The translations under genes were made by a program, and so were the position numbers. A stretch of DNA of 64,000 bases from an uncultured Opitutia bacterium (lineage in GTDB: Bacteria > Verrucomicrobiota > Verrucomicrobiia > Opitutales > UBA953). Below are positions 16,481 to 25,883 of this stretch, one piece after another. The stretch spans positions 595,935 through 659,934 of the forward strand of contig CAIMFJ010000005.1 of the NCBI GenBank assembly GCA_903840355.1. Direction: 5' to 3'. Within the stretch, counting starts at the first letter, position 1; each line of letters opens with the position of its first letter. The notes under the pieces were generated by a model. That model searched no databases and had not been told where the DNA came from. It saw only the letters and a list, made by a program, of their open reading frames with translations.

Positions 16481-16523
16481 AGGGAATGTTGCTAAGATGA
16501 TGAAGTTTTAAAAGAAAAGCAAA

Positions 16524-17225
16524 TCAACCTAAGTCAAAAAGGAGCGCCTCCACCTCTTGACCCACCTTAAACTGCCATTTGCCAGACTTTTCGGTGCTTA
16601 CGGCGTCACCTGGATTTAACGTTTGGTCGCCGACAACCAGTTCTCCTTTGATCAACTGCAGCCAAAGCCCACGCCCCGCGGCGAGTTGATGCTCGAATGT
16701 ACTACCCGCCGGAGCCATGACGCGATAGACCGAAGCATCTTGGCTAATCGTAGCAGAACCTTCGCGGCCATCTTGGGAAATAATCAAGACCTTCGGCTCC
16801 TTTAATTTTTCGGGAGTGGGGGTCCACTCTGCATACCGAGGCTTCAAGCCGAGTCGATCTGGCTGCAACCAAACTTGCAACAGGTGCAAGCGATCCGAAG
16901 CGGAGGGATTAAACTCGCTGTGCTTCACCCCACTACCGGCACTCATCACTTGAATTTGCCCCGGACGTAATTGGGCGTGATTGCCCATACTGTCACGGTG
17001 CTCAATTACCCCTTCCAAGACATACGTAAAAATTTCCATATCACGATGACCGTGCGTCGGAAAGCCGCAGCCTGGAGCCACGATATCCTGGTTGATGACC
17101 CGCAAGGAGCGAAAGCCCATGTGCTGAGGGTCGTAATACTCCGCAAAACTGAACGAGTGGCGGGCTTTTAACCAACCATGATCAGCGTAACCTCGTTCTG
17201 CAGAGCGACGAATGGTTAAGGACAT
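16524..17225 (-). CDS. pirin-family bicupin (YhhW-like)
   Basis: A 233-residue pirin with two cupin halves. The metal site is complete: His58 and His60 in the THGHRDME motif, His102 and Glu104, almost exactly the positions of E. coli YhhW, which has quercetin 2,3-dioxygenase activity. It is probably a cytoplasmic Fe- or Cu-dependent redox or dioxygenase protein; the physiological substrate is unknown. First gene of the pirin/CDGSH/DoxX operon. Confidence 0.9.
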   Translation of the reverse strand: MSLTIRRSAERGYADHGWLKARHSFSFAEYYDPQHMGFRSLRVINQDIVAPGCGFPTHGHRDMEIFTYVLEGVIEHRDSMGNHAQLRPGQIQVMSAGSGVKHSEFNPSASDRLHLLQVWLQPDRLGLKPRYAEWTPTPEKLKEPKVLIISQDGREGSATISQDASVYRVMAPAGSTFEHQLAAGRGLWLQLIKGELVVGDQTLNPGDAVSTEKSGKWQFKVGQEVEALLFDLG

Positions 17226-17299
17226 AAGACATTTTGAAGCTAAAACTTAAAAAGTCCAATAACCTAGTTTAAAGGCCGACATTCAAAGCCTAAAAAGGG

Positions 17300-17328
17300 T
17301 TGAAGTCCCCTCTTACGCAGGTTTTTAT
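17300..17328 (+). promoter_or_regulatory. candidate promoter of tRNA-Pro(CGG)
   Basis: TTGAAG (17300-17305), a 17-base spacer and TTTTAT (17323-17328) lie 12 bases before the tRNA gene, at the expected place for a sigma70-type promoter. Confidence 0.5.
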
Positions 17329-17340
17329 GACCAGCCTCGT

Positions 17341-17417
17341 CGGGCTGTGGCTCAATCTGGTAGAGCGCTGCTTTCGGGTAGCAGAGGCTGAGAGTTCAAA
17401 TCTCTCCAGCCCGACCA
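17341..17417 (+). tRNA. tRNA-Pro (anticodon CGG)
   Basis: A 77-base gene including encoded CCA. Acceptor stem CGGGCTG/CAGCCCG, D stem GCTC/GAGC, anticodon stem CTGCT/AGCAG with loop TTCGGGT (anticodon CGG, G37), five-base variable loop, T stem GAGAG/CTCTC with TTCAAAT loop, discriminator A. It reads CCG codons. All stems pair perfectly. Confidence 0.96.
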
Positions 17418-17467
17418 TGCCGATTTCCTAAGATTGCCCTCAGCGACCTAGGCATCATGCTGCGTTC

Positions 17468-19924
17468 ATGCCCCATCGCTGGATTTGTTTATTCGCAAGT
17501 GTTTGGTGCGGCCTCGCCGCGTTAGCCGAAAACCCCGCCCTGGAATTCGCAGGTCCGGCTCCTGGCGAAGCTCATGCGACGCAACAGGGGCAAACCTTCA
17601 CTCTGGAAAACCATGCCTTGGCGGCGACGTGGCAACAAGATGGCAAGGTTTTGCGACTGGCTGCACTCACCAATAAATTAACCGGCGAAACGTTCCCCCA
17701 ACTCGGGACCGAACTGTTTCGTCTTACCACGCAAACCACCCCTCCCAGCGATGGCACTTTTCCCGTCGAAATCAGCCTTACGCCTGAGCGGGTAATTGTC
17801 CGCGCGACGCGTGCTGGCAAATTACTGGGCGAGATTGCGAGCTTTCCGCGCAGTGATTTCCCGGGCAACCCACGTTTGATTCGAGTCGGAAAAATGAACC
17901 TAAAAGCCGAAGCTAAGGACAGCGGAGGCGAAGCCGGCTCACTCGGAGAATGTCGAATCCTCCAGGTCACCGTAGCCCCTAACACGACCCGAGACTTCAC
18001 CTTCAAAGCCGCGGCTAACCGTGCCACGGTTCAAGAATTCCCGTGGACGAATGGAAGCAACCCCTTCAGTGCCCGCATCGATAAAGGGACTGATAGTGCC
18101 ATGTCATGGTCTCCGGCCGTGGCTCTCATTTGGGAAGACGGCCAACGTTTCCTGCTCGTCGGCGTCCGCGATCAACGTGGTACTTTTAATATTACGACAG
18201 CAAAGGGCGAACAAATCATCGCTCCCCACTTCGCCGAATTCCCCCAAGGGAATTTACCAGCGTCAAGTTTCTCCCTGCAAAGTCCACCCACTATCCAACG
18301 GGTAGCTCAAGGTTTTTCTATCACGGCACGTCTCCAACACCCTTCTGGTCTGCAAGCCCAATGGTCTGCGGAATTACATCACGAGGCCAATTACTTGCGC
18401 CAAACGCTGCAACTGAGTAACCCCCAAAACACCCAACGGCTTTATGGCATCGAATTCCTCGATGTGCAAATCCCCCAAACTCAAACCATCGGCAAAGTAC
18501 CTGGCTGCCCGCTCGCAGGGCATGGTTTCTTCTTTGGCATCGAAATGCCAGGGTCCGAAAATCAAGTCACCGCCGAGCACGCTCGCAGCGCCTTTGCTTG
18601 CACGTTAGATATTTCACCGACGCAGACTTACCACTTTGGTTCCGCCACAGGCATCGCCGCCGAAGGCCAATTACGACGGGGCTTTCTCCGCTACCTGGAA
18701 CTTGAACGTGCCCGACCCAGTCAACCTTTTCTCCACTATAATGGTTGGTATGATTTGGGTTATGGCGTCGATGAAGCTAAGATGCTGCAAGTGGTGCAGG
18801 ACTATGATCGTGAGTTAGTCAAAAAACGCGGCGTACCCGTCCAAGCCTACCTGATTGATGATGGCTGGGACGCCCCTAATCAGGGATTGTGGGTCGAAAA
18901 CCCGAAACGTTTTCCGCAAGGCTTTGCGGGCACGAAAAGTAAATTTGCGGCTTATAACGCCCACTTGGCGATTTGGATTTCCCCTTTAGGCGGCTACGGT
19001 GGTGCCAACGAACGCACGGCCCATGCCCAGAAAATGGGCCTCATTCCCCCGGGGGCCAAACTCGACCTTTCTTATCCCAAATATCACGAGTGGTTTGAAA
19101 ACCGTTGTCTGGAATTAATGCACACGGGAGGCGTCAACGCCTTTAAATGGGATAAAGCTGGCGAGGGCGTGAGTCCCCACTTCATGGCCCTGCTCGATGT
19201 CGCCCAACACCTCCGTCATGAAAACCCCCAACTGTTTATCAACGTAACCGTCGGCACCTGGCCATCGCCATTTTGGCTTAATCACATCGACACCACTTGG
19301 CGCAACGGCACTGCCGATGTCGGCTGGAGCGGCAAAGGCGATGATCGCGAAAAGTGGCTCACCTTCCGCGATGGTTCCTGTTGGCAAAAATTTGTCCAAG
19401 CTTCCCCACTCTACCCTCTAAATTCAGTCATGCACCACGGCATCGTGCACGGACGAGCCTTCCAGGGCGATAAGGTCGGTAAATCAGGCAATAACCTAAA
19501 AAATGAAATTCGCTCCTACTTTGCCAATGGGGCTTCGCTACAAGAACTTTATATCACGCCTTCGATGATGACGCCGACTTCGTGGGATCAGTTAGCCGAG
19601 TCTGCTAAATGGGCCCACGCCCACGCTGATGTCTTACGCGATGCACACTGGGTTGGAGGCAATCCGCTCAAACTAGAGCCCTATGGTTATGCCGCCTGGA
19701 ATAGCCACGAAGCGACGTTAATGCTGCGCAACCCTGATGACCAAAGTCGGACCATCGAACTCGAAAGCACCGCAGTCTTCGATATCCCGACTACCCAAAA
19801 GACCACCCTGACCTTAAAGACGCCTTACGGCGACCAACGGATTAAACAGTTAACCATCCCCGCAGACCACCAAGTGACCGTAGAATTAGCCCCCTTTGAA
19901 GTTCTGGTTTTCAGCACGCAGTAG
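17468..19924 (+). CDS. exported GH36/GH27-like alpha-galactosidase family glycosidase
   Basis: An 818-residue protein with an N-terminal signal peptide ending near Ala20 and a long N-terminal beta-rich domain (about 25-410). A TIM barrel follows, with YLIDDGWD and FKWDK; Asp562 in KWD is the probable nucleophile of the alpha-galactosidase clan (GH-D). A C-terminal beta domain ends the protein. Homologues in Bacteroidetes and Verrucomicrobia are annotated as alpha-galactosidase or alpha-N-acetylgalactosaminidase. The exact glycosidic bond is not deducible. It heads a same-strand series of exported proteins and starts 50 bases after the tRNA. Confidence 0.8.
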   Translation: MPHRWICLFASVWCGLAALAENPALEFAGPAPGEAHATQQGQTFTLENHALAATWQQDGKVLRLAALTNKLTGETFPQLGTELFRLTTQTTPPSDGTFPVEISLTPERVIVRATRAGKLLGEIASFPRSDFPGNPRLIRVGKMNLKAEAKDSGGEAGSLGECRILQVTVAPNTTRDFTFKAAANRATVQEFPWTNGSNPFSARIDKGTDSAMSWSPAVALIWEDGQRFLLVGVRDQRGTFNITTAKGEQIIAPHFAEFPQGNLPASSFSLQSPPTIQRVAQGFSITARLQHPSGLQAQWSAELHHEANYLRQTLQLSNPQNTQRLYGIEFLDVQIPQTQTIGKVPGCPLAGHGFFFGIEMPGSENQVTAEHARSAFACTLDISPTQTYHFGSATGIAAEGQLRRGFLRYLELERARPSQPFLHYNGWYDLGYGVDEAKMLQVVQDYDRELVKKRGVPVQAYLIDDGWDAPNQGLWVENPKRFPQGFAGTKSKFAAYNAHLAIWISPLGGYGGANERTAHAQKMGLIPPGAKLDLSYPKYHEWFENRCLELMHTGGVNAFKWDKAGEGVSPHFMALLDVAQHLRHENPQLFINVTVGTWPSPFWLNHIDTTWRNGTADVGWSGKGDDREKWLTFRDGSCWQKFVQASPLYPLNSVMHHGIVHGRAFQGDKVGKSGNNLKNEIRSYFANGASLQELYITPSMMTPTSWDQLAESAKWAHAHADVLRDAHWVGGNPLKLEPYGYAAWNSHEATLMLRNPDDQSRTIELESTAVFDIPTTQKTTLTLKTPYGDQRIKQLTIPADHQVTVELAPFEVLVFSTQ

Positions 19925-19988
19925 ACTCGCTAGCTACTAAAACCCATTGCCAGCCTCGTTTCTTTAATAAAACTGCCGGCACCCCTTC

Positions 19989-20945
19989 ATGAAATACCTC
20001 AGCCTCTTCCTCTTCGTCGCGGCCTTGAAAGCCGCGGATGCACCCAACGCCAAAACCGCAGAACCCGAAGCCTTCTTAACGATTGAAGCCGCGGGCCAAG
20101 AATACTGGCTGCAAGGCGAGTTTCAGGCGGATAAGCTAGGCGTTGATGTCATCAACCTCGGGAAGGGTAAATTCCATGCGGTGATTTTCCAGGATGGCCT
20201 GCCGGGCAGTGGTTGGGATGCAAGTAAGAAAATTGAAGTCGACGGGCAACGCGACGGGAACGTTGTCAACTTTCAAGGAGCTTGGAATGGTCAACTGAAA
20301 GACCAAACTCTTTCATTAAAAAACCCCCAAGGCGTGGTGGTAGAACTCAAGCGCATCGAACGACACAGTCCGACAGAAGGGGCTCCAGCCCCTCAAGGTG
20401 CGGTCATCCTCTTTGATGGCAAAAACGCTGACGCTTGGAAAAATACGGTCGTCGATGAGCGCCATTGGCTACGTTGCGGGGGCCGTACCTTACAAAAATT
20501 CAAAGACTGCGCCCTTCACCTCGAATTCTATTTACCACTCAAGCCGCTCGCTCGTGGCCAAGGACGAGCCAACAGCGGCGTCTACAACCAAGATCGCTAT
20601 GAAGTCCAAGTACTCGATTCCTTTGGCCTCCGCGGGCTGGATAACGAGTGTGGCGGCATCTACCAACAATATGCGCCGTTGGTAAACATGTGCTACCCTC
20701 CCTTGCAGTGGCAGACCTACGACATTGACTTTACTGCGGCACGCTTTGGAGCTGACGGCAAGAAAACCAGCAATGCCATCATAACCGTCCGGCACAATGG
20801 CGTGCTCGTCCAAGACCATGTGTCGCTTAAACACCAAACACCCGGTAGCGGTCTGAACGAAACCGACACCCCTGGCCCCATCTACTTACAAGAACACGGC
20901 AACCCCGTTTACTACCGCAATATTTGGCTCGTCGAAAAACCGTAA
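19989..20945 (+). CDS. DUF1080 (3-keto-disaccharide hydrolase-like) exported protein
   Basis: A 318-residue protein with a signal peptide (about 1-15). Its C-terminal concanavalin-like DUF1080 domain (about residues 135-315) starts at ILFDGKNADAWKN and ends in IYLQEHGNPVYYRNIWL, the usual family signature. DUF1080 proteins are abundant in Verrucomicrobia and Planctomycetes, and some hydrolyse 3-keto-glycosides. The first 130 residues form an extra beta-rich region without a family I recognise. It follows the glycosidase by 64 bases. Confidence 0.85.
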   Translation: MKYLSLFLFVAALKAADAPNAKTAEPEAFLTIEAAGQEYWLQGEFQADKLGVDVINLGKGKFHAVIFQDGLPGSGWDASKKIEVDGQRDGNVVNFQGAWNGQLKDQTLSLKNPQGVVVELKRIERHSPTEGAPAPQGAVILFDGKNADAWKNTVVDERHWLRCGGRTLQKFKDCALHLEFYLPLKPLARGQGRANSGVYNQDRYEVQVLDSFGLRGLDNECGGIYQQYAPLVNMCYPPLQWQTYDIDFTAARFGADGKKTSNAIITVRHNGVLVQDHVSLKHQTPGSGLNETDTPGPIYLQEHGNPVYYRNIWLVEKP

Positions 20946-21080
20946 GAATGTCTTAAGGCTGGGTAGGCGGTCGCTGGGCCCCGTGACGGGTTCGACAAGA
21001 GGTTATGACCCTGCTTCGGGCCAAACCTCCCATTTTCTTGCCAAATCGCAACCCGACTGGATTTTAGGTGTCTGTTAACC

Positions 21081-22328
21081 ATGCCCCTCCGCCCCTCCCT
21101 TTTGGGCTGCCTCACCTTGGCAACCCTCCCGTTGCTTGCTGGTGAAGTCAGCTTCACCAAACAAACCCTGACCAACGACTTTGTCGCCGAGGGCTGTACG
21201 GTCGCCGATTTCGACCACGACGGTCACCTCGACATCGCGGCTGGTCCCTACATCTGGTACGGACCCGATTTCAAACGGCGTTCCAATTATACCCCAATGC
21301 CAGATCACCCCGCAGGCATGACCAAGACACCTTACAACCCGGCCACGGGCTATTCGGATTTCTTCATCATGCACAGCTACGACTTCAATGGCGATGGCTG
21401 GCCCGACATTTTAGTCTACGGACTTCCCGGCGAACCGGCCTACCTTTACCTCAACCCCCAAGGTAAAGGCGGCGACTGGGCACGTCATAATATTTTTGAT
21501 ATCGCCGATGGCGAATCCCCCAGCCTCAAAGACCTCAACGGCGATGGTAAACCGGAATTACTCGTCCACACGAGCGATGCCAAAAAAACCGCCGAAAACA
21601 AAGGCGGCGGGCAATTAGGCTTCGCGGAAATCGATTGGCAGCATCCCACCGGTAAAGCTCGCTTCCACGCCATCACCCCAAAGTCGCCCGAAAACGGTGC
21701 GAAGTATTTTAAATACACCCACGGCTACGGTGCCGGCGATGTCAATGGAGACGGGCGTATCGATATCCTCACGAAAGACGGCTGGTTCGAACAACCCGCT
21801 GACCTCAGCAAAAATGAACCTTGGGTCTTCCACCCGGCGCACTTCGGCGACGGCGGGGCCCAAATGTACGTCTTAGATGTCAATGGCGACGGGCGTAACG
21901 ATGTCATCACGAGCTACAAGGCCCACGGCTACGGTCTGGGCTGGTTTGAACAAAATGCCGACGGTTCTTTCACGGAACACAAAATCATGGGTTCGACGGC
22001 AGCCGAAAATCCTCAAGGCGTTGTCTTCAGCCAAATCCACGCGATGCAAATCGCTGATATCAATGGCGATGGTCTTCCCGATATTGTCTGTGGCAAACGT
22101 CGCTGGGCGCATGGCACCAAAGGTGACGTTGAACCGATGGCCGACCCGGTGCTTTATTGGTTTGAATTAAAACGCGACGGCAAGGGCGGTGCGCAATTTA
22201 TCCCCCACCTGATTGATAATGACAGCGGCGTCGGAACGCAATTTTGGACCGGCGACATCAACGGCGATGGCAAAGTCGATATCGTCGTCGCGAACAAGAA
22301 GGGTGTCTTTGTATTCACCCAGAAATAA
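21081..22328 (+). CDS. FG-GAP/VCBS repeat beta-propeller protein, exported
   Basis: A 415-residue protein with a signal peptide (about 1-20) and seven calcium-binding type D-x-N/D-x-D-G repeats, such as DFDHDGHLDI, DFNGDGWPDI, DLNGDGKPEL and DINGDGKVDI. Seven repeats fit a seven-bladed beta-propeller. No catalytic motif is visible, so it is probably a secreted binding or scaffold protein. It precedes the cytochrome c dehydrogenase by 38 bases, suggesting one transcript. Confidence 0.87.
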   Translation: MPLRPSLLGCLTLATLPLLAGEVSFTKQTLTNDFVAEGCTVADFDHDGHLDIAAGPYIWYGPDFKRRSNYTPMPDHPAGMTKTPYNPATGYSDFFIMHSYDFNGDGWPDILVYGLPGEPAYLYLNPQGKGGDWARHNIFDIADGESPSLKDLNGDGKPELLVHTSDAKKTAENKGGGQLGFAEIDWQHPTGKARFHAITPKSPENGAKYFKYTHGYGAGDVNGDGRIDILTKDGWFEQPADLSKNEPWVFHPAHFGDGGAQMYVLDVNGDGRNDVITSYKAHGYGLGWFEQNADGSFTEHKIMGSTAAENPQGVVFSQIHAMQIADINGDGLPDIVCGKRRWAHGTKGDVEPMADPVLYWFELKRDGKGGAQFIPHLIDNDSGVGTQFWTGDINGDGKVDIVVANKKGVFVFTQK

Positions 22329-22366
22329 TCCCTGCCTCGACAGATCGGATTAAAGTTTTCGTTTCT

Positions 22367-24928
22367 ATGAGCCTCCCCTCGCGACGTTTCCTGCTCACGC
22401 TAGGTTTAGCCCTGAGTTTGCCCGTAACCTGGGCCATTAATAAAAACAACGCAGGACCAGCGGATGCCAAGGTGAAGTTTGAACTGCCGCCGCCCAAACC
22501 ACTCTCTCCTGAGGAAGAATTAAAAACCTTCCAAGTGCCCAAGGGATTCCACCTCGAGTTAGTGGCCAGTGAGCCGATGATCGAATCCCCCATCGCCCTC
22601 AGCTTCGACGAGCAGGGTCGTATGTACGTGGTCGAAATGCGCGGGTATATGCATGATATGAATGGGGCGGGAGAAAAAGAACCCACCGGACGGATCTCCT
22701 TACTCGAAGACACCCACGGCACGGGCAAAATGGATAAGGCGTCGGTCTTCGTCGACGGGCTCGTCATGCCTCGGGCCGTCCTCGCCATGAAAGGGGGAGC
22801 GCTGGTAGGAGTGCCTCCTAATTTAACTTTTTATAAAGATACGCAGGGCAAAGGGACGGCCGATGAAAAGACGGTGGTCGCAAGCGACTTCGGAACGCCC
22901 GGCGGCCAACCCGAACACATGGCTAACACCCCCATCGTCGCGATGGATAACTGGATTTATGGGGCGGCCTACTCGATGCGCCTCAAAGCCACCGGCAACA
23001 CTTGGCAGCATGGCCCAGGCTTAGGACGTGGTCAATGGGGTCTCTGCCAAGATAATGTCGGTCGGTTATTTTATAACTATAATTCGGACCTACTGCGAAC
23101 GGATCTACTTCCCGCCATCGCCTACGCCCGGAATCCCTTGCTCCGCAATGCCCTAGGCATCAACCATCAAGTCATCGTCAGTCAAACGGTCTACCCTTCG
23201 CACCCGACTCCAGGCGTGAATCGCGGTTACGAAGCACGGTCTCTCCGCCCCGACGGCACTTTAGCAAATACCACCGCGACTTGCGGTGCGGTCATCTACC
23301 GGGGGGCCGCTTACGATAAAGAATATCAGGGTAATGCGTTCGTCCCCGAACCCGCCGCTAATCTAGTGAAGCGCTTGGTGATTGAAGAAAAAGACGGCGT
23401 ACTCAAAGGCGTCGACACCGCCAAGGGCATCGATTTCCTGACTTCAACCGACGAGCGGTTCCGTCCCGTACAATTAGTCAACGGACCCGATGGCTGTATC
23501 TACATTGTGGATATGTACCGAGGCATCATTCAGCACACGGCCTTTATTACCCACTACCTGGTTGAAAACATCAAGGAGCGTAAATTAGAGCAGCCCTATA
23601 ACCTCGGTCGCATCTGGCGCCTCGTTCCTGACCATCAAACCAACCCGTTAAAAGTCACCGTCCCCACGGCCACGGCAGAACGGGTCAAAATGCTAACTCA
23701 CGCCGATGGCTGGGTGCGCGACACGGCCCAACGTTTATTAGTCGAAAGTGGCGATACTGCCGCGGTTCCTGCCTTACAGGAACTCGTCCTCCACCACACC
23801 CAAGCCCTGACCCGCCTCCATGCCCTGTGGACTTTAGAAGGCCTCAACGCCCTCACGCCTGAAACACTTCGAACGGGCCTGCACGATGCGGACCCTCAAG
23901 TTAAAGCGGCAGCCATTCGGATGCTCCCCAGCGAGCTTGTGCCCGACCTCTACAACTTAGTCCATGAGACCGATATCGTTGTCCTCTCGCACCTCGCCAT
24001 TCGTCTCTCCGCCGCCAACCAACCTGCCGCTGACGAAGCGTTGGCCAACTTGTTGAGTGTACACGGACAAAACGCCCTCGTTCGCGAAGGCGCTTTGACA
24101 GGCTTACGCGGCCGCGAACACACGATGGCTAAAACCATCGCCCAACATTTTAATCCTAAAAATGCGGCCGCCAGTGATAGTGCCTTGGAAGGTTTAGCGG
24201 CCTTGGTTTCGCAAGCCGGCAAAGCCGGGCCCTTTGAAGACATGTTACAAGTTGCCGCGGACTTAACTGGCTCAGCCGACGCGCAAACCGCCCTACTCCG
24301 TGGCTTAGCTCAAGGCAGCAATGATGCTAAAGCCAAGAAACCCAAGGTCGTAAAAACATTATGGTTCACGCAAGCCCCCGCCGCGGTGGCTACCTTAGAG
24401 AATACTTTAAGCAAAAATGCTAATAGCCCCGCTGACAAGAGCCTCAAACTCATCCAAGATCGCATCGCTTGGCCGGGTAAACCAGGTGCTCCGACCCCAC
24501 CCAAAGTAGTTCCTCTAACGGCTGCACAAAAAGAATTATTCGAAAAAGGTCACAACACGTTCCTATCGCTTTGCGCCGCCTGTCACCAACCCCATGGCTT
24601 CGGCTTAGATGGACTGGCTCCCCCACTGGTCGACAGCGAATGGGTGCTGGGTAAACCTGAAAACCTAGTCCGCATCGTTTCTCACGGCCTAGGTGGGCCG
24701 ATCAGAGTTGGCAATCGGACGTGGGACTTGGCCATGCCACCCTGTCCACAACTTTCTGATGAAGAAGTTGCCGGCGTGCTCACCTACATCCGACGCGAAT
24801 GGGAACACACCGCCTCGGCCGTGGAGACGAAACTAGTCCACGACGTGCGCACCCAAGAAACTGGTCGTACCAATTCTTGGACCGCAGAAGAACTCCGCCC
24901 AACCGCTAAGACGGCGACCCAGAAATAA
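22367..24928 (+). CDS. PVC-type membrane-bound dehydrogenase with HEAT repeats and cytochrome c domain
   Basis: About 853 residues from the ATG at 22367, chosen because the signal sequence MSLPSRRFLLTLGLALSLPV begins there; a longer reading into the previous gene gives an Arg-rich, implausible N-terminus. The N-terminal part (about 50-430) is a glucose/sorbosone dehydrogenase-like beta-propeller of the PVC-specific type. Residues about 440-690 are HEAT-like helical repeats. The C-terminus holds one c-type haem site, CAACH (736-740), with a later Met-Pro-Pro likely giving the axial Met. It probably oxidises sugars or alcohols in the periplasm and passes electrons to respiratory carriers; the substrate is unknown. 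Confidence 0.87.
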   Translation: MSLPSRRFLLTLGLALSLPVTWAINKNNAGPADAKVKFELPPPKPLSPEEELKTFQVPKGFHLELVASEPMIESPIALSFDEQGRMYVVEMRGYMHDMNGAGEKEPTGRISLLEDTHGTGKMDKASVFVDGLVMPRAVLAMKGGALVGVPPNLTFYKDTQGKGTADEKTVVASDFGTPGGQPEHMANTPIVAMDNWIYGAAYSMRLKATGNTWQHGPGLGRGQWGLCQDNVGRLFYNYNSDLLRTDLLPAIAYARNPLLRNALGINHQVIVSQTVYPSHPTPGVNRGYEARSLRPDGTLANTTATCGAVIYRGAAYDKEYQGNAFVPEPAANLVKRLVIEEKDGVLKGVDTAKGIDFLTSTDERFRPVQLVNGPDGCIYIVDMYRGIIQHTAFITHYLVENIKERKLEQPYNLGRIWRLVPDHQTNPLKVTVPTATAERVKMLTHADGWVRDTAQRLLVESGDTAAVPALQELVLHHTQALTRLHALWTLEGLNALTPETLRTGLHDADPQVKAAAIRMLPSELVPDLYNLVHETDIVVLSHLAIRLSAANQPAADEALANLLSVHGQNALVREGALTGLRGREHTMAKTIAQHFNPKNAAASDSALEGLAALVSQAGKAGPFEDMLQVAADLTGSADAQTALLRGLAQGSNDAKAKKPKVVKTLWFTQAPAAVATLENTLSKNANSPADKSLKLIQDRIAWPGKPGAPTPPKVVPLTAAQKELFEKGHNTFLSLCAACHQPHGFGLDGLAPPLVDSEWVLGKPENLVRIVSHGLGGPIRVGNRTWDLAMPPCPQLSDEEVAGVLTYIRREWEHTASAVETKLVHDVRTQETGRTNSWTAEELRPTAKTATQK

Positions 24929-24973
24929 GTTGCCGTGGCGACATTCGCTCGGCACAGCAAAGGGAACTTTGCC

Positions 24974-25747
24974 ATGGATTGGCTCGCCCAAAATACTTTG
25001 CTACCCAGCGACCTCGGTCTGCTGGGTCTGGCTTTCTTAGGTGCCATCTGCATCGGACTCTCCAAAGCGGGGCTGGCTGGCACGGCGACGTTCAATGTCA
25101 TACTCATGGCTAAAATTTTTGGAGCCAAACCCTCCGTCGGCATCGTCCTCCCGTTACTCGTCACAGCCGACATCATGGGCTTCTTGCTCAACCGCCAAGG
25201 CGGAAGCTGGCGCCAAGTCCTACCCATGGTGCCAGCGGCGATCCTCGGGGTTTTAGTCGGCTGGCAATTGCTTACCTACATCGATAACACGAGTGCCCGC
25301 TGGCTCATTGGCCTAATCATTTTAGGACTCTTAGCCTTCAACCAAATCCTCGCCCGACGCGAAGACCTGTTCCGGGCCTTAACCCAAAATCGCGGTTTTA
25401 CTTGGGGCATGGGTTTACTGGGCGGCACGACCACAATGCTCGCCAATGCTGCTGGCCCGATCATGACCGTTTATTTCTTAGCCCAACGCTGGGATAAAAA
25501 AACCTACTTAGGGGTCTTCAGTCGCTTCTTTCTTTTTATTAATCTTTTTAAACTCCCCTTCAGTCGTCACCTCGGCCTCGTGAATGCGCCCTCCTTGTAT
25601 ACCAATCTGGTCCTGCTACCCGGGGTGGTCGTCGGGATTGGCCTAGGGTGGTGGATTTTGCAAAAAATCCCGCAAAAGTATTTTGAAAAAGTCCTAACGG
25701 TTCTCACCGCCCTTGCCGCCCTCTGGTTAATCCTGAGCGCCAATTAA
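24974..25747 (+). CDS. TauE/SafE-family sulfite/organosulfonate exporter
   Basis: About 257 residues from the ATG at 24974, which has an AAAGGGA ribosome-binding site about nine bases upstream; an upstream GTG would add 13 polar residues. Eight or so hydrophobic segments and the GLSKAGLAG motif near the N-terminus mark the TauE/SafE (DUF81) family, linked to export of sulfite, sulfoacetate or other sulfur anions. In a region with sulfatases it might handle released sulfur compounds; that is inference. It follows the PVC dehydrogenase by 45 bases. Confidence 0.85.
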   Translation: MDWLAQNTLLPSDLGLLGLAFLGAICIGLSKAGLAGTATFNVILMAKIFGAKPSVGIVLPLLVTADIMGFLLNRQGGSWRQVLPMVPAAILGVLVGWQLLTYIDNTSARWLIGLIILGLLAFNQILARREDLFRALTQNRGFTWGMGLLGGTTTMLANAAGPIMTVYFLAQRWDKKTYLGVFSRFFLFINLFKLPFSRHLGLVNAPSLYTNLVLLPGVVVGIGLGWWILQKIPQKYFEKVLTVLTALAALWLILSAN

Positions 25748-25883
25748 AGGCCTGCATCAGGGAGGCCTGCCGCCCCCACCCTCTTTCTATAATATTCGTT
25801 CAGAACGGACGCTTGTAGGTTGAAGTTTAGGGTTTTCAGACATCATCAGCACGGGCGACTTACCCCGCCACACCCTGCCGCTT

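Noticed and set aside
22244..22366. N-terminal extension of the PVC dehydrogenase into the FG-GAP gene
   Set aside because: The extra 41 residues are an Arg-rich shadow of the overlapping gene and would hide a good signal peptide starting at 22367.
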